Source of the DNA: Oscillospiraceae bacterium
GTDB lineage: Bacteria; Bacillota; Clostridia; Oscillospirales; Ruminococcaceae
Assembly: GCA_021201135.1 (NCBI GenBank)
Contig: JAJQGT010000006.1
Location: 1 to 64,000 of the forward strand
Reading direction: 5' to 3'
Length of the DNA: 64,000 nucleotides
Shown here: in pieces, positions 8,109-17,384 of the stretch
How the letters are laid out: every line of letters starts with the position of its first letter
How positions within the stretch are numbered: the stretch's first letter is position 1
Program-made: the position numbers and the translations under genes
The notes under the pieces: generated by a model
What the model was told of the DNA's origin: nothing
The model's database searches: none
What the model saw: only the letters and a program-made list of their open reading frames with translations

Positions 8109-8526
8109 CACTTTTTATAACGAAGTCCTTACCGATCATAATCTTTACCCACAGTACAAGGGAACACTCGAGGACGCAACCTGCGCTCTTGAGGGAGTGA
8201 ACCCTTCCTGTGGTGACGACATCGTCCTGCAACTTAAAGTCGAGAACGGCGTAATCGTCGACGGTTCCTTCGAGGGCGACGGATGTGCCATCTCTCAGGC
8301 TTCTGTCGACATCATGCTCGACCTCGTAATCGGCAAGACAAAGGAAGAAGCCCAGCACCTATCGGACTTGTTCCTGAAGATGATCAAGGGTGAAGCCTCG
8401 GACGCCGAAATAGAAGAGCTCGAAGAAGCAGGAGCCCTTAAGGACGTTTCACATATGCCGTCGCGTGTCAAGTGTGCAGTCTTAGGCTGGCGAACGATGA
8501 GCGAAATGCTTGACAAAACCGAATAA
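8098..8526 (+). CDS. sufU: SufU sulfur-transfer protein
   Basis: 142-residue zinc-dependent sulfurtransferase that accepts persulfide sulfur from SufS. Zinc ligands of the family are visible: Cys38 and Asp40 in NPSCGDD, Cys63 in EGDGCAIS and Cys126 in RVKCAVLGW. The gap of about 20 residues before the last cysteine distinguishes SufU from IscU. It starts with TTG at 8098, ten bases after GGAGG, overlapping the end of sufS. Last gene of the operon, followed by a strong terminator. Confidence 0.95.
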   Translation: MANNTFYNEVLTDHNLYPQYKGTLEDATCALEGVNPSCGDDIVLQLKVENGVIVDGSFEGDGCAISQASVDIMLDLVIGKTKEEAQHLSDLFLKMIKGEASDAEIEELEEAGALKDVSHMPSRVKCAVLGWRTMSEMLDKTE

Positions 8527-8530
8527 GCAT

Positions 8531-8570
8531 AAAAAAACAGGAGCCGCTAAAAGCTCCTGTTCTTATTTTA
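8531..8570 (+). terminator. Bidirectional terminator between suf and the GH127 gene
   Basis: AACAGGAGC (8536-8544) pairs with GCTCCTGTT (8553-8561), with T-rich sequence on the plus side and a run of seven A on the other side, so it can end transcription of both converging genes. Confidence 0.85.
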
Positions 8571-8572
8571 AG

Positions 8573-10489
8573 TTAAATCAGGTTCATCCAGACCCTCATC
8601 TGGTTCTCACCGCGGTTGCACCAGGCATAGTAGGGAATCGCTTTTGCAAAGCCTTCCTCATATGTCGGCTTGCTCATCGTGTAAAGCCCACTCGCTTCAC
8701 AGCTTTTGACGGCAGGAACCTTGAGAGCTACTATTTCGTCGGGAAGACCGTCAGCTTTTTCCCGGGAAATATCACTGCTTCCCGTCAACGACAGCGAGAG
8801 AACGTTGCCGTCGCACCACTCGTTGTCCTTGCCCTCGAAGCAGTAGACAAGCGGACCTCTGCAAAGAGCTACAGAGCCTGTAAGCTCCGGAATCTTGTTC
8901 GACGGATAAACGTAGCAGGGAAGTGAATCTAGCTTCAAAACAATCTCGTCGCCTTTTTTGACGTCAAGATAAGCATAACCGTTCTTAATCTTGTAATCGG
9001 CTTTTTCACCGTTCACTGTCAAGCTATATTCCTTGCTCCACGCCGGAATCCTGACTGCAAGCTCGCTCTCGCCGTCGAGAACAGTGAAACTAACATCAAA
9101 CCCATACGGATACTTCGTCTTGCATGACAGCTTGAGCCCATTATCAAAATCAACTTCGCCAGATGCAAACATGTGGCAAAAGGCGGTCTTTTCGTTTTCG
9201 CCGTAGGCATGCTTTCCGAACGAGCAGACGCATCTCGCCAGATTCGGGGGACAACAGGCGCAAGCGTACCACTTCGGTCTATAGGTCAGGTCGTGCCAAT
9301 GGGTAGAAGCACAGCCGGAGATACCGGGCACACACTCGAGCGGATTTACATAGAAGAAGCTCTTGCCGTCAAGCTGAATTCCGGCGAGGACTGTGTTGTA
9401 AAAAGCCTGTTCCATAACATCGCCGTATTTTCCGTTTGCGTCGCTTTCAAGCATCCTCGACGCGAAGAACATCAGCCCTATTGAAGCGCAGGTCTCGCAA
9501 TATGCCGTGTCGTTCGGCAGGTCGTAATCAACTGTGAAGGCTTCTCCATTGCAGGATGAGCCTATACCGCCGGTTATGTACATCCTCTTCCCGGTGATGC
9601 TCTCCCAGAGTCTGTTGCAAGCCTCCAGAAGCTCTTTATCGTCGGCTTCACTCGCCAAGTCAGCCATCGCAGTGTAGAGATAAACGGCTCTTACCGAGTG
9701 CCCGACGGCGTCCGACTGCTCCCTTACGGGTTTCGAGCACTGCATATAGTCGTGGTCTTTGCCGTCTCCGCCCCAGACAACCCAGTCGCGGGATTTTCGC
9801 TCTTTTTCAAAATATTCAGGGTCAACACCACGGATGTCGATGAAATGCTTTGCAAGCTCGAGGCACTTGTGGTTGCCGGTGAGGTGATACATCTTCATGA
9901 GAGCAAGCTCGACCTCCGGGTGCCCGGGATAGCCCTTGTGCCCGCCGGTGATAAAAACATCATAGATATGCTCGGCATTCTTCTCCATGACCCGAAGAAG
10001 CTTGTCTTTGCCGGTAGCCTCGTAATAGGCGCAAGCCGCCTCCATCATGTGACCGGCGCAGTAGAGCTCATGACCCTCCAAAAGATTCTGCCAACGGTGG
10101 TCTCTGTCCTTGATGGTGAACGCTGTGTCGAGGTATCCGTCTTCATCCTGAGCCGAAGCTATAATGTCGATTACTTCATCGGCGGTTGCTTCGAGCTGAG
10201 AGTCAGGGTGAATCGCCAATGAATATGCGACCGTCTCGAGCCACTTTGCGGCGTCGCTGTCCTGAAATACCATCCCATAAAATCCGTCGCCGACGTCCTC
10301 GCCACGGAGTGCCTTTGCGGCATTGATAAAGTTCGCAATAACATGACTCTTCTCAGTGTCAGGTGCCTCGTCCTTGAGAACCGAATACTGATAGGGAATA
10401 ACCGTCTCGCGGATGAGCTTCTGCTTCCTGCCGATAAAACCGTCGTCCGGTTTATATGCTGTTTGCTTAATTTGATGCTGATTCTTCAT
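8573..10489 (-). CDS. GH127 glycosidase (beta-L-arabinofuranosidase-like)
   Basis: 638-residue protein of the GH127 / DUF1680 family. Glu332 and Cys334 (YCETC) with Cys412-Cys413 (YACACCPPNLAR) match the Glu/three-Cys zinc site of the bifidobacterial beta-L-arabinofuranosidase HypBA1. An (alpha/alpha)6-barrel N-terminal part is followed by beta-rich domains ending near KAIPYYAWCNRGENQMRVW. There is no signal peptide, so it acts in the cytoplasm on imported arabino-oligosaccharides or related sugars; exact specificity is not readable. ATG at 10489, preceded by GAAAGGA, is preferred over an in-frame GTG 18 bases upstream. No transporter or regulator lies next to it. Confidence 0.88.
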   Translation of the reverse strand: MKNQHQIKQTAYKPDDGFIGRKQKLIRETVIPYQYSVLKDEAPDTEKSHVIANFINAAKALRGEDVGDGFYGMVFQDSDAAKWLETVAYSLAIHPDSQLEATADEVIDIIASAQDEDGYLDTAFTIKDRDHRWQNLLEGHELYCAGHMMEAACAYYEATGKDKLLRVMEKNAEHIYDVFITGGHKGYPGHPEVELALMKMYHLTGNHKCLELAKHFIDIRGVDPEYFEKERKSRDWVVWGGDGKDHDYMQCSKPVREQSDAVGHSVRAVYLYTAMADLASEADDKELLEACNRLWESITGKRMYITGGIGSSCNGEAFTVDYDLPNDTAYCETCASIGLMFFASRMLESDANGKYGDVMEQAFYNTVLAGIQLDGKSFFYVNPLECVPGISGCASTHWHDLTYRPKWYACACCPPNLARCVCSFGKHAYGENEKTAFCHMFASGEVDFDNGLKLSCKTKYPYGFDVSFTVLDGESELAVRIPAWSKEYSLTVNGEKADYKIKNGYAYLDVKKGDEIVLKLDSLPCYVYPSNKIPELTGSVALCRGPLVYCFEGKDNEWCDGNVLSLSLTGSSDISREKADGLPDEIVALKVPAVKSCEASGLYTMSKPTYEEGFAKAIPYYAWCNRGENQMRVWMNLI

Positions 10490-10552
10490 AACGCATGTTC
10501 CTTTCACCTTTATATGAAAATCGTCTTTAATCCCTGGGGTTCAACTCTGTTT

Positions 10553-10581
10553 ATTATACATGAATTTATGGGATAATGCAA
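10553..10581 (-). promoter_or_regulatory. Promoter of the GH127 gene
   Basis: Minus strand TTGCAT (10576-10581), 17 bases, TATAAT (10553-10558); leader of about 55 bases before the start codon at 10489. Confidence 0.65.
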
Positions 10582-10601
10582 TACACTTTGCTGTTCTCTT
10601 A

Positions 10602-10630
10602 TTGACTTTTGCGGTACTTTGATGTAGAAT
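10602..10630 (+). promoter_or_regulatory. Promoter of the DUF2726 gene
   Basis: TTGACT (10602-10607), 17 bases, TAGAAT (10625-10630), about 30 bases before the start codon. Confidence 0.7.
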
Positions 10631-10658
10631 TATATCATCAAATGCGGGGTGAATAGTT

Positions 10659-11282
10659 ATGCCGGAGGAGCAAAAATATTTATACGAAGTCAAGAAATCT
10701 CTTATTACCAATACGGAGAGGAAATATTTGAGAGCGATAAAAGATGCTTTGCCTGAAGGCTATATTGTCCTTCCGCAAGTTTCTTTAAGAAGCGTTTTGG
10801 TACGGACTGATAATGCCAAGTTCCAGAATGAGCTTTTTAGAATTGCGGACGGTTTGATTTGTCGAGTAGAGGATTATCATCCCGTAGCTGTTGTGGAAAT
10901 CAATGATGCATCGCATCTGCAAAGCGACCGTAAGAATCGAGATACAAAAGTCAAGAATATTTGCGAAGAAGCGGGACTGCCTATAATCACGTTGTGGACA
11001 TCATACGGCATAAACGAAGAGTACATAAAGAAAAGGGTTCAGAAGGCTATCGAAGAATCTATGAATCCGCGTCGAGTTAAACACAGTGAATCTGTTACAG
11101 ATGCTTCTCAGCAGGCTGATTTCGAAAATGAACCCATGGATGTTTTTGGCAGTAACATTTCAAGCAACAGTAATAACGGTCGGAATAATCCCAAGGCGTA
11201 TAGCAAAGCAAACACAGTTTTAAAGTATGTGCTTGTTGCGCTTATTATAATTTGCATAATTGCAATTGTAATGCGTTCGTGA
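10659..11282 (+). CDS. DUF2726 protein with C-terminal membrane anchor
   Basis: 207 residues. Residues about 10-135 match the DUF2726 type (VSLRSVL, FRIADGLICR, AVVEINDASH, RKNRDTKVKNICEEAGLP). The Asp...Glu-Ile-Asn-Asp...Arg-Asp-x-Lys layout resembles the PD-(D/E)XK nuclease fold, so a nucleic-acid-related role is possible. A polar Asn/Ser-rich linker follows, then one hydrophobic helix (VLKYVLVALIIICIIAIVM) at the very C terminus, so the domain probably sits on the cytoplasmic side of the membrane. It is a single gene with its own promoter and terminator. Function unknown. Confidence 0.75.
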   Translation: MPEEQKYLYEVKKSLITNTERKYLRAIKDALPEGYIVLPQVSLRSVLVRTDNAKFQNELFRIADGLICRVEDYHPVAVVEINDASHLQSDRKNRDTKVKNICEEAGLPIITLWTSYGINEEYIKKRVQKAIEESMNPRRVKHSESVTDASQQADFENEPMDVFGSNISSNSNNGRNNPKAYSKANTVLKYVLVALIIICIIAIVMRS

Positions 11283-11302
11283 CTTTGTATTTATATATGA
11301 AT

Positions 11303-11332
11303 AAATCCCCGAGAAATCCTCGGGGATTTTGT
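11303..11332 (+). terminator. Bidirectional terminator between DUF2726 and oadA
   Basis: AAATCCCCGAG (11303-11313) and CTCGGGGATTT (11319-11329) form an 11-bp stem with a 5-base loop, with T on the plus side and A on the left, serving both converging genes. Confidence 0.88.
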
Positions 11333-11352
11333 TCGTATTAAAACGATTACAA

Positions 11353-12789
11353 TTACTGAATCGTGCAGTCATCGACATAAAGAACTCTCGGTCCGTTGTC
11401 AGCGGGCTTCGTGACAGCGACCTTCTTTTCTTTCTCCAGTCTCGATGCAAAGAACTTTGTCGCAACCTGCGGGAAGAGAGCGTAGCTCAAGACATCTTCT
11501 TCGGAGCCGTTGAAGCCGGGAACGTTCTTGACTTCTTCACGGTACTTGTCGAGCTCAGGTTCGATATTGTCTGCGGGACGGCAGGTGATAACCTCGTCGT
11601 CGCTGATGCCGGCTTTCTTTCTGACATCCGCATTGACTTCGCCCGGGAGACGTCCGTATTCGCCCCTCAGGAGTCCCTTCGATTCCTTTGTGAGCATCTT
11701 GTAACGCTCGCCGGAGAGGACGTTCATAACCGCCTGCGTGCCGACAATCTGGCTTGTAGGAGTTACGAGCGGGGGATAGCCGAAGTCTTCTCTGACTCTC
11801 GGAACCTCAGCGAGAACCTCGTAGTACTTATCCTCAGCGTTAGCCTGCTTGAGCTGTGAAATCAGGTTAGAGAGCATTCCGCCCGGAACCTGATACATAA
11901 GCGTCTTTGTGTCGACGTTCAAAACCTTCGGGTCAAGTGAGCCCTCAGCCTTCAGTCGGTTAGCAACATCTCTGAAATGAGTTGCCGCTTCATTGAGCTT
12001 CATCTGGTCGAGCCCCGTGTCTCTGTCGGTTCCCGCAAGGGTAGCAACCAAAGACTCGGTTGCCGGCTGTGAAGTGCCGTTTGCAAGAGGCGAAAGTGCA
12101 GTGTCGACGATATCAACGCCTGCCTGTGCTGCCATGAGGTTTACCATGTCGCCGGTACCGGTGGTGTTGTGTGTATGAAGGTGAATCGGAATATGAACAT
12201 GAGCCTTCAGTTCCTTGACAAGCTCAGCCGCATCATAGGGAAGAAGCAGGTTTGCCATATCCTTGATGCAGATGGTGTCAGCACCCATTTCCTCGAGCTC
12301 CATAGCGAGCTTGACGAAGTATTCCTTGTTGTGAACGGGGCTTGTGGTGTAGCTGATAGCCGCTTCGCACATTCCGCCGTATTTCTTTGTGGCGGTGATA
12401 GCCGCCTTGAGGTTTCTTGTGTCGTTAAGTGCATCGAAAATTCTGATAACGTCGATGCCGTTCTCGATGGATTTCTTTACGAATGCATCAACGACATCGT
12501 CCGCATAGTGCTTGTACCCGAGGATATTCTGCCCACGGAAGAGCATCTGGAGCTTGGTGTTCGGCATAGCCTTTCTAAGAGCTCTTAATCTCTCCCAAGG
12601 GTCCTCGTTCAAAAATCTCATGCAGGTGTCGAACGTTGCACCGCCCCAGCACTCGAGTGACCAGTATCCGATGGAATCAAGAACCGGGCAAGCGGGGAGC
12701 ATGTCGTCAAGTCTCATTCTTGTTGCCGCCTGAGACTGATGTGCATCTCTCAAAATCGTGTCGGTTATATAAAGTTTATTGGTAGCCAT
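11353..12789 (-). CDS. oadA: Oxaloacetate decarboxylase-type alpha subunit (carboxyltransferase)
   Basis: 478-residue carboxyltransferase. The N terminus ITDTILRDAHQS is the metal-binding TIM-barrel start of the HMGL-like family, and a conserved PYC/OADA domain follows. It moves CO2 from the substrate, most likely oxaloacetate, to biotin. Unlike Klebsiella OadA it has no biotin domain; that is carried by the separate protein at 14094. The start at 12789 follows a GAAAGGAG site and the protein begins at the usual point; an open frame continuing upstream to 13209 runs inside oadB and is not real. The gene is last in the gamma-biotin-beta-alpha operon. Pyruvate carboxylase subunit B is the alternative name but the beta subunit next door favours a Na+ pump. 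Confidence 0.9.
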   Translation of the reverse strand: MATNKLYITDTILRDAHQSQAATRMRLDDMLPACPVLDSIGYWSLECWGGATFDTCMRFLNEDPWERLRALRKAMPNTKLQMLFRGQNILGYKHYADDVVDAFVKKSIENGIDVIRIFDALNDTRNLKAAITATKKYGGMCEAAISYTTSPVHNKEYFVKLAMELEEMGADTICIKDMANLLLPYDAAELVKELKAHVHIPIHLHTHNTTGTGDMVNLMAAQAGVDIVDTALSPLANGTSQPATESLVATLAGTDRDTGLDQMKLNEAATHFRDVANRLKAEGSLDPKVLNVDTKTLMYQVPGGMLSNLISQLKQANAEDKYYEVLAEVPRVREDFGYPPLVTPTSQIVGTQAVMNVLSGERYKMLTKESKGLLRGEYGRLPGEVNADVRKKAGISDDEVITCRPADNIEPELDKYREEVKNVPGFNGSEEDVLSYALFPQVATKFFASRLEKEKKVAVTKPADNGPRVLYVDDCTIQ

Positions 12790-12806
12790 TGAAATCTCCT
12801 TTCGTA

Positions 12807-14048
12807 TCAGCCCAAGAGCGAGATGAGAACACCCGCGGCAATAGCCGAGCCGATAACACCCGAAACGTTCGGACCCATGGCGTGCATGAGCAGGAAGTTC
12901 GAGGGATCTTCCTTTTGACCTTCTTTTTGAGCAACTCTCGCCGCCATAGGAACGGCGGAAACACCTGCCGCACCGATAAGCGGATTGATCTTGTTCTTTG
13001 AGAAGAGGTTCATGAACTTCGCAAGGAGTATGCCGCAAGCGGTTCCCAAGCTGAACGCAACGATACCGAGGACAAGAATTCCAAGAGTCTTGAGGTTCAG
13101 GAAGGTGTTTGCAGTAGCAGTAGCACCGACGGAAACACCGAGGAATACAACGCAGATATTCATAAGCTCGTTCTGAACGGTCTTTGAAAGTCTTTCGGTA
13201 ACTCCGCATTCTCTCAGGAGGTTACCGAGCATCAGACATCCGATAAGCGGAGCCGCAGAGGGAACCAAGAGAGCTACAAATATTGTAACAACAATCGGGA
13301 AGAGGATTCTCTCGGTCTTGGAAACGGGGCGGAGCTCCTTCATAACGATTCTGCGCTCTTGCTTGGTGGTGAGAGCTCGCATAATCGGCGGCTGGATAAC
13401 GGGCACAAGTGCCATGTACGAATAAGCCGCAATCGCAATCGGACCCAAGAGGTTTGAAGCCAGCATCTGCGTGGTGTAAATAGCCGTAGGACCGTCAGCA
13501 CCGCCTATGATGGCAATAGCTCCCGCTTCCTGTGAAGTGAAGCCCATGAGAGTGGCACCGATGTATGCAATAAAGATACCAACCTGAGCGGCGGCACCGA
13601 GAAGCAACGTCTTCGGGTTAGCAATCAAGGGACCGAAGTCAGTCTGTGCACCGACACCGATGAAGATAAGGCAGGGGTAAATACCAAGCTTAACGCCAAG
13701 GTAGAGGACATCCAAGAGTCCTACAGAAATCGTTTCTCCGGCGGTAAGCGTACTCGCCACAACCGTGTTTTCAATACTGTCGATAAACTCCTGCGTTATC
13801 GCCGCGCCTCCGAACAAATCCCAATGAATATGTCCGTCTACGAAGAGAACCTCGTGGAACATTTCAGAGCCCGGAATGTTTGTGAGTAACATTCCGAAGG
13901 CAATCGGCAGTAAGAGTAGCGGTTCCATTTTTCTAACTATCGCAAGGTACATAAGTAAACATGAGATAGCAAGCATGATGATAACCTTCCAGTTATCCGC
14001 AATCATAGCGAAGCCGGTGGTTTTCAAAAAATCTAAAATCGCATCCAT
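12807..14048 (-). CDS. oadB: Na+-translocating decarboxylase beta subunit
   Basis: 413-residue polytopic membrane protein of the OadB/GcdB/MmdB family, with about nine to eleven hydrophobic helices. The conserved segments [13 protein letters not shown] and [23 protein letters not shown], containing the Asp that takes part in Na+ transport in this family, are present. It decarboxylates carboxybiotin and pumps Na+ outward. It lies 17 bases upstream of the alpha subunit and downstream of the biotin carrier. Confidence 0.93.
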   Translation of the reverse strand: MDAILDFLKTTGFAMIADNWKVIIMLAISCLLMYLAIVRKMEPLLLLPIAFGMLLTNIPGSEMFHEVLFVDGHIHWDLFGGAAITQEFIDSIENTVVASTLTAGETISVGLLDVLYLGVKLGIYPCLIFIGVGAQTDFGPLIANPKTLLLGAAAQVGIFIAYIGATLMGFTSQEAGAIAIIGGADGPTAIYTTQMLASNLLGPIAIAAYSYMALVPVIQPPIMRALTTKQERRIVMKELRPVSKTERILFPIVVTIFVALLVPSAAPLIGCLMLGNLLRECGVTERLSKTVQNELMNICVVFLGVSVGATATANTFLNLKTLGILVLGIVAFSLGTACGILLAKFMNLFSKNKINPLIGAAGVSAVPMAARVAQKEGQKEDPSNFLLMHAMGPNVSGVIGSAIAAGVLISLLG

Positions 14049-14093
14049 TTAAGCTTTTTGTCTCCTTTCCGTAAATACGGTTACAAACCGCTG

Positions 14094-14456
14094 TTATTCG
14101 ATTGCGCAAAGAACGTCGCCGGTCTTGACCGATGCGCCCTTTGATACGTTTACGGAGACAATCTTGCCGGACTTCGGAGCCATGATTTCGTTTTCCATCT
14201 TCATAGCCTCGAGAATCATGAGCACGTCGCCCTTGTTGACAGACTGACCCTGAGAAGCCTTGACATCAAGAATAGTTCCGGGCATCGGGGCGGAAACAGT
14301 CTCTGCACCTGTGGGAACAGAAGCCGGAGCTGATGCTACGGCAGGAGCCGCAGTAGCCTGAGCAGAAGCCTGATGAGCCTTAGCTTCTTCAGCGGATATT
14401 TCCTCAATTTCGATTTCGTAATCGGTTCCGTTTACATTAACGTGATAGTGTTTCAT
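14094..14456 (-). CDS. Biotin carboxyl carrier protein of the decarboxylase
   Basis: 120 residues. An acidic N-terminal segment, an Ala/Pro-rich flexible linker at about 28-50 and a biotinyl domain at 52-120 with the biotinylation motif EAMKMEN (Lys86). It shuttles carboxybiotin between the alpha and beta subunits, like GcdC or MmdC. ATG at 14456 follows GGAGGAAGG by seven bases; an earlier in-frame ATG would waste that site. Ends 45 bases before the oadB start. Confidence 0.92.
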   Translation of the reverse strand: MKHYHVNVNGTDYEIEIEEISAEEAKAHQASAQATAAPAVASAPASVPTGAETVSAPMPGTILDVKASQGQSVNKGDVLMILEAMKMENEIMAPKSGKIVSVNVSKGASVKTGDVLCAIE

Positions 14457-14498
14457 AATGTGACCTTCCTCCATTGTCGTAAAAATGCTGTATAAGTG

Positions 14499-14807
14499 TT
14501 ACAGCTTCTTGATAGATTTAATCCTGATTGCTTCTACGTCTTGCCCGAGCTCTTCCGCAATAACGGCGGAAACAGCCGCGATAAGCTCCTGCCTGTTGAC
14601 GATAGGCTCAGCAGTGGGTGCGCTTACAGCGGGAGAAGTAGCAACAGAAGCAGGCTCTTTATCAGCCGTGCTCTTGTTTACTTTCTTCATGATGAAGCCG
14701 AGCAGATAGCAGATTGCGATAAGACAAATCAGTCCGAAGAAAACCGTGCCAACGCCGAGACCGACTACGGTTGCGGTTGACGGGGTTTGCGCTTCTAAAA
14801 GTATCAT
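14499..14807 (-). CDS. Decarboxylase gamma subunit (OadG-like)
   Basis: 102 residues with one N-terminal membrane helix (VVGLGVGTVFFGLICLIAIC), a Lys/Ala/Pro-rich linker and the C-terminal ending ELGQDVEAIRIKSIKKL typical of sodium-pump decarboxylase gamma/delta chains. It anchors the alpha-biotin complex to the membrane subunit. First gene of the operon; ATG at 14807 is preceded by GGAG at seven bases, so the longer frame starting 30 bases upstream is rejected. Confidence 0.85.
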   Translation of the reverse strand: MILLEAQTPSTATVVGLGVGTVFFGLICLIAICYLLGFIMKKVNKSTADKEPASVATSPAVSAPTAEPIVNRQELIAAVSAVIAEELGQDVEAIRIKSIKKL

Positions 14808-14841
14808 AGCAGTTCTCCTTTCAAATTGCCGAATCAAGATT

Positions 14842-14870
14842 ATTGTAGCACAACACCGCTATTTTTTCAA
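14842..14870 (-). promoter_or_regulatory. Promoter of the decarboxylase operon
   Basis: Minus strand TTGAAA (14865-14870), 17 bases, TACAAT (14842-14847), about 35 bases before the first start codon. Confidence 0.72.
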
Positions 14871-14941
14871 GCCCTAATGAGTATGATTTCGGATATAATT
14901 TTCACAGATTCGACATTCGCTCAAAAATGTATAAAAAACAG

Positions 14942-14970
14942 TGGAAATTTTTCTTGCAAAGTGATATACT
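14942..14970 (+). promoter_or_regulatory. Promoter of the alpha/beta hydrolase gene
   Basis: TGGAAA (14942-14947), 17 bases, TATACT (14965-14970), about 38 bases before the start codon at 15009. Confidence 0.55.
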
Positions 14971-15008
14971 ATATCATGACAGATTATGTGAACATTAAGG
15001 AGCATAGT

Positions 15009-15779
15009 ATGACTATAGCTGTAAATGGCATAAAAATAAACTATAAAATGACAGGTACCGGCGATGTGGTCCTCTTCCTTCACGGTTGGGGAGCGAATAT
15101 GGAACTTTTCGATAAGCTCATGGTCGCCGTTTCCGAAAAACATACTGCACTGGCACTTGACCTCCCCGGCTTTGGCGGGAGCGAAGAGCCGCCCGAACCG
15201 TGGAGCGTCGACGATTATGTGAAATTCGTAAATGCTTTTCTGGATGAGCTGGGCGTTAAGCCGGTCTGTCTCATTGGTCACAGCTTCGGCGGGAGAATCA
15301 TGATAAAAGAGCTTTCGGGAAATCTTCTTCCGAGCGTCAACAAGGCAGTTTTTATAGATGCCGCCGGCATCAAGCCAAAGAAAACCCTCAAGCAAAACTT
15401 AAGTCTTGCCGCTTACAAAGCAGGTAAAGCCGTTCTTAGCTTCAAGCCAATCAAAGCGCTATTCCCGAATGCACTCGACAATCTTCGTAACAAGCGAGGT
15501 TCATCAGACTATAAGAATTCAACTCCCACAATGCGTGCAACTCTCGTGAAAGTCGTAAATGAGGATTTGACCGAGCTTTTGCCAAAAATCAATGTCCCGT
15601 CGTTATTAATCTGGGGAACAGCCGACACTGCAACGCCAATCTCGGATGGTGAGACTTTCGAAAAGCTTATCCCCGATGCGGGTTTAGTAAGGGTAAACGG
15701 TGCCGGGCACTATTCCTTTTTGCAAGCCCCTGAGCTTTGCGGACGTGCAATCCGTTCGTTCTTAGGAATTCCACTATAA
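15009..15779 (+). CDS. Alpha/beta-hydrolase
   Basis: 256-residue alpha/beta-hydrolase. The oxyanion loop HGWGAN, nucleophile elbow GHSFGG, acid in IWGTADTATP and histidine in GAGHYSF form a complete catalytic set. No signal peptide, so a cytoplasmic esterase or lipase-like enzyme of unknown substrate. ATG at 15009 with AAGGAG before it is preferred over an open frame reaching back to 14826 that would cross the promoter. It lies 20 bases upstream of murF and is probably co-transcribed with it. Confidence 0.85.
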   Translation: MTIAVNGIKINYKMTGTGDVVLFLHGWGANMELFDKLMVAVSEKHTALALDLPGFGGSEEPPEPWSVDDYVKFVNAFLDELGVKPVCLIGHSFGGRIMIKELSGNLLPSVNKAVFIDAAGIKPKKTLKQNLSLAAYKAGKAVLSFKPIKALFPNALDNLRNKRGSSDYKNSTPTMRATLVKVVNEDLTELLPKINVPSLLIWGTADTATPISDGETFEKLIPDAGLVRVNGAGHYSFLQAPELCGRAIRSFLGIPL

Positions 15780-15799
15780 CAAACCGGAGGTTATAACCT

Positions 15800-17362
15800 A
15801 TGATTTACCTATTCAAGGCACTGAGCATTTTAGTATACTTACTCGCCGCTTGCCTTTCAGCACGCCATTTTATCCACATGTTTCAGCTCAATTCCTATAA
15901 GCCACATGTTCAGGCAAAGTGGCTTCTCTCGCATGCGTCGACATATATGGTGGTACATCTTATAGTGCTTGTGATTGCAATCGCACTGAGCACAATTTGC
16001 ACAAATGCTTTGATTCCGCTTATACTCTCCGCGATACTGATTTTATTGACAGCTCTCCCGGACATTCCAAAGGGCAAGGACAAAGTCCCGCTAAAATATA
16101 CCGCCCGTGTCAAGAGACTGATAGTGACTTTAGCTATTCTCTATGTAATCCCGATAATTCTTTTATGGGCTATTCCCGTGAAAATCTCCGTGCCTCTTAT
16201 GGCTCTATGGATATTCATTGTTCCGTGGATGGTTCTTCTTGCAAACCTCATCAACCGTCCGATGGAGCTCGCCATCAATCAGCACTATATAAACGATGCG
16301 AAAAGAATCTTAGCCGACTGCCCGAACCTGACAGTAATCGGCATCACCGGCAGCTTCGGCAAGACCAGTGTCAAATACTTCCTCGATTCACTTCTGAGTG
16401 TAAAGTATAACGTCCTGAAAACTCCCGGCAATTTTAACACGCCTCTGGGAGTGGTCAAGACCATCCGGGGCTCACTAAGAGCCACTCACGATATCTTCCT
16501 CTGCGAAATGGGTGCCAAAAACGTCGGCGATATCAAGGAAATCTGCGACATAGTCCATCCGACTCACGGAATTATAACCTCGGTAGGCGAGATGCACCTC
16601 GAAAGCTTCGGCTCGATTGAGAACGTCAAAAAGACCAAATTCGAGCTTGCCGACGCCGTCAAAGGCAAGGGTATGCTCTTCCTGAACATGGATAATGAGA
16701 ATATCCAATCGGTTGCGCCGAATTATGACCACATTTCCTATGGTATTGATAATCGCTTCGGATACTATGTAACCGATCTCACTATCTCCGAAAAGGGCTC
16801 CCAGTTCACTGTTCACGCCCCAAGTGGCAAGAGCTGTGAATATCATACTCCGCTAATTGGCAGACATAATGTTGTGAATATCTGCGGAGCAATCGCTGTT
16901 GCAAATTCTCTCGGAATCACCCTCGAGGAGCTCAAAGCGCCTGTCCGTAAGCTCGAAAGTGTGCCCCACAGACTACAGCTCATCAACAAGGGCGACTATA
17001 CCGTTATAGATGACGCTTATAACTCGAATCCCTCCGGTGCAAGGGCGGCTCTCGAAGCTCTTTCAATGACGGACGGCATGAAGATTCTTGTCACTCCCGG
17101 AATGATAGAGCTCGGCACCAAGCAATATGAGCTGAATAAAGAATTCGGCAACGAAGCCGCCGCAGTCTGTGATTTCGTCGCACTTGTCGGCTCAGCCCAG
17201 ACGAAGCCTATCCACGACGGTTTGACAGAAGCCGACTACCCGGAAGATAAAATCTACGTTTCGGAATCGTTAAATGAGGCTATGCAGAAAGTTTACTCCT
17301 TGACAACCGACGGAAAACGTAAGATAATACTACTTGAAAACGACTTACCCGATAATTATTGA
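15800..17362 (+). CDS. murF: MurF-like ligase with an N-terminal membrane domain
   Basis: 520 residues. The first 155 hold four or five hydrophobic helices; a Mur ligase follows, with ATP loop TGSFGKTS at 183-190, GNFNTPLG, and the central and C-terminal domains (GRHNVVNICGAIAVA, HRLQ, DDAYNSNPSGARAAL). The last block is MurF-type, so it should join D-Ala-D-Ala to the UDP-MurNAc-tripeptide. The Ddl gene that follows 22 bases downstream makes that dipeptide. Standard MurF is soluble and about 450 residues, so the membrane domain is an addition that would hold the enzyme at the membrane near MraY. Some clostridial genomes have such forms. Confidence 0.85.
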   Translation: MIYLFKALSILVYLLAACLSARHFIHMFQLNSYKPHVQAKWLLSHASTYMVVHLIVLVIAIALSTICTNALIPLILSAILILLTALPDIPKGKDKVPLKYTARVKRLIVTLAILYVIPIILLWAIPVKISVPLMALWIFIVPWMVLLANLINRPMELAINQHYINDAKRILADCPNLTVIGITGSFGKTSVKYFLDSLLSVKYNVLKTPGNFNTPLGVVKTIRGSLRATHDIFLCEMGAKNVGDIKEICDIVHPTHGIITSVGEMHLESFGSIENVKKTKFELADAVKGKGMLFLNMDNENIQSVAPNYDHISYGIDNRFGYYVTDLTISEKGSQFTVHAPSGKSCEYHTPLIGRHNVVNICGAIAVANSLGITLEELKAPVRKLESVPHRLQLINKGDYTVIDDAYNSNPSGARAALEALSMTDGMKILVTPGMIELGTKQYELNKEFGNEAAAVCDFVALVGSAQTKPIHDGLTEADYPEDKIYVSESLNEAMQKVYSLTTDGKRKIILLENDLPDNY

Positions 17363-17384
17363 TATAAGGAAGGAAGACCAATAT

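Noticed and set aside
12790-13209. Upstream extension of the oadA reading frame into oadB
   Set aside because: It overlaps the well-conserved oadB frame, and a good ribosome site and the normal N terminus (ITDTILRDAHQS) lie at 12789.
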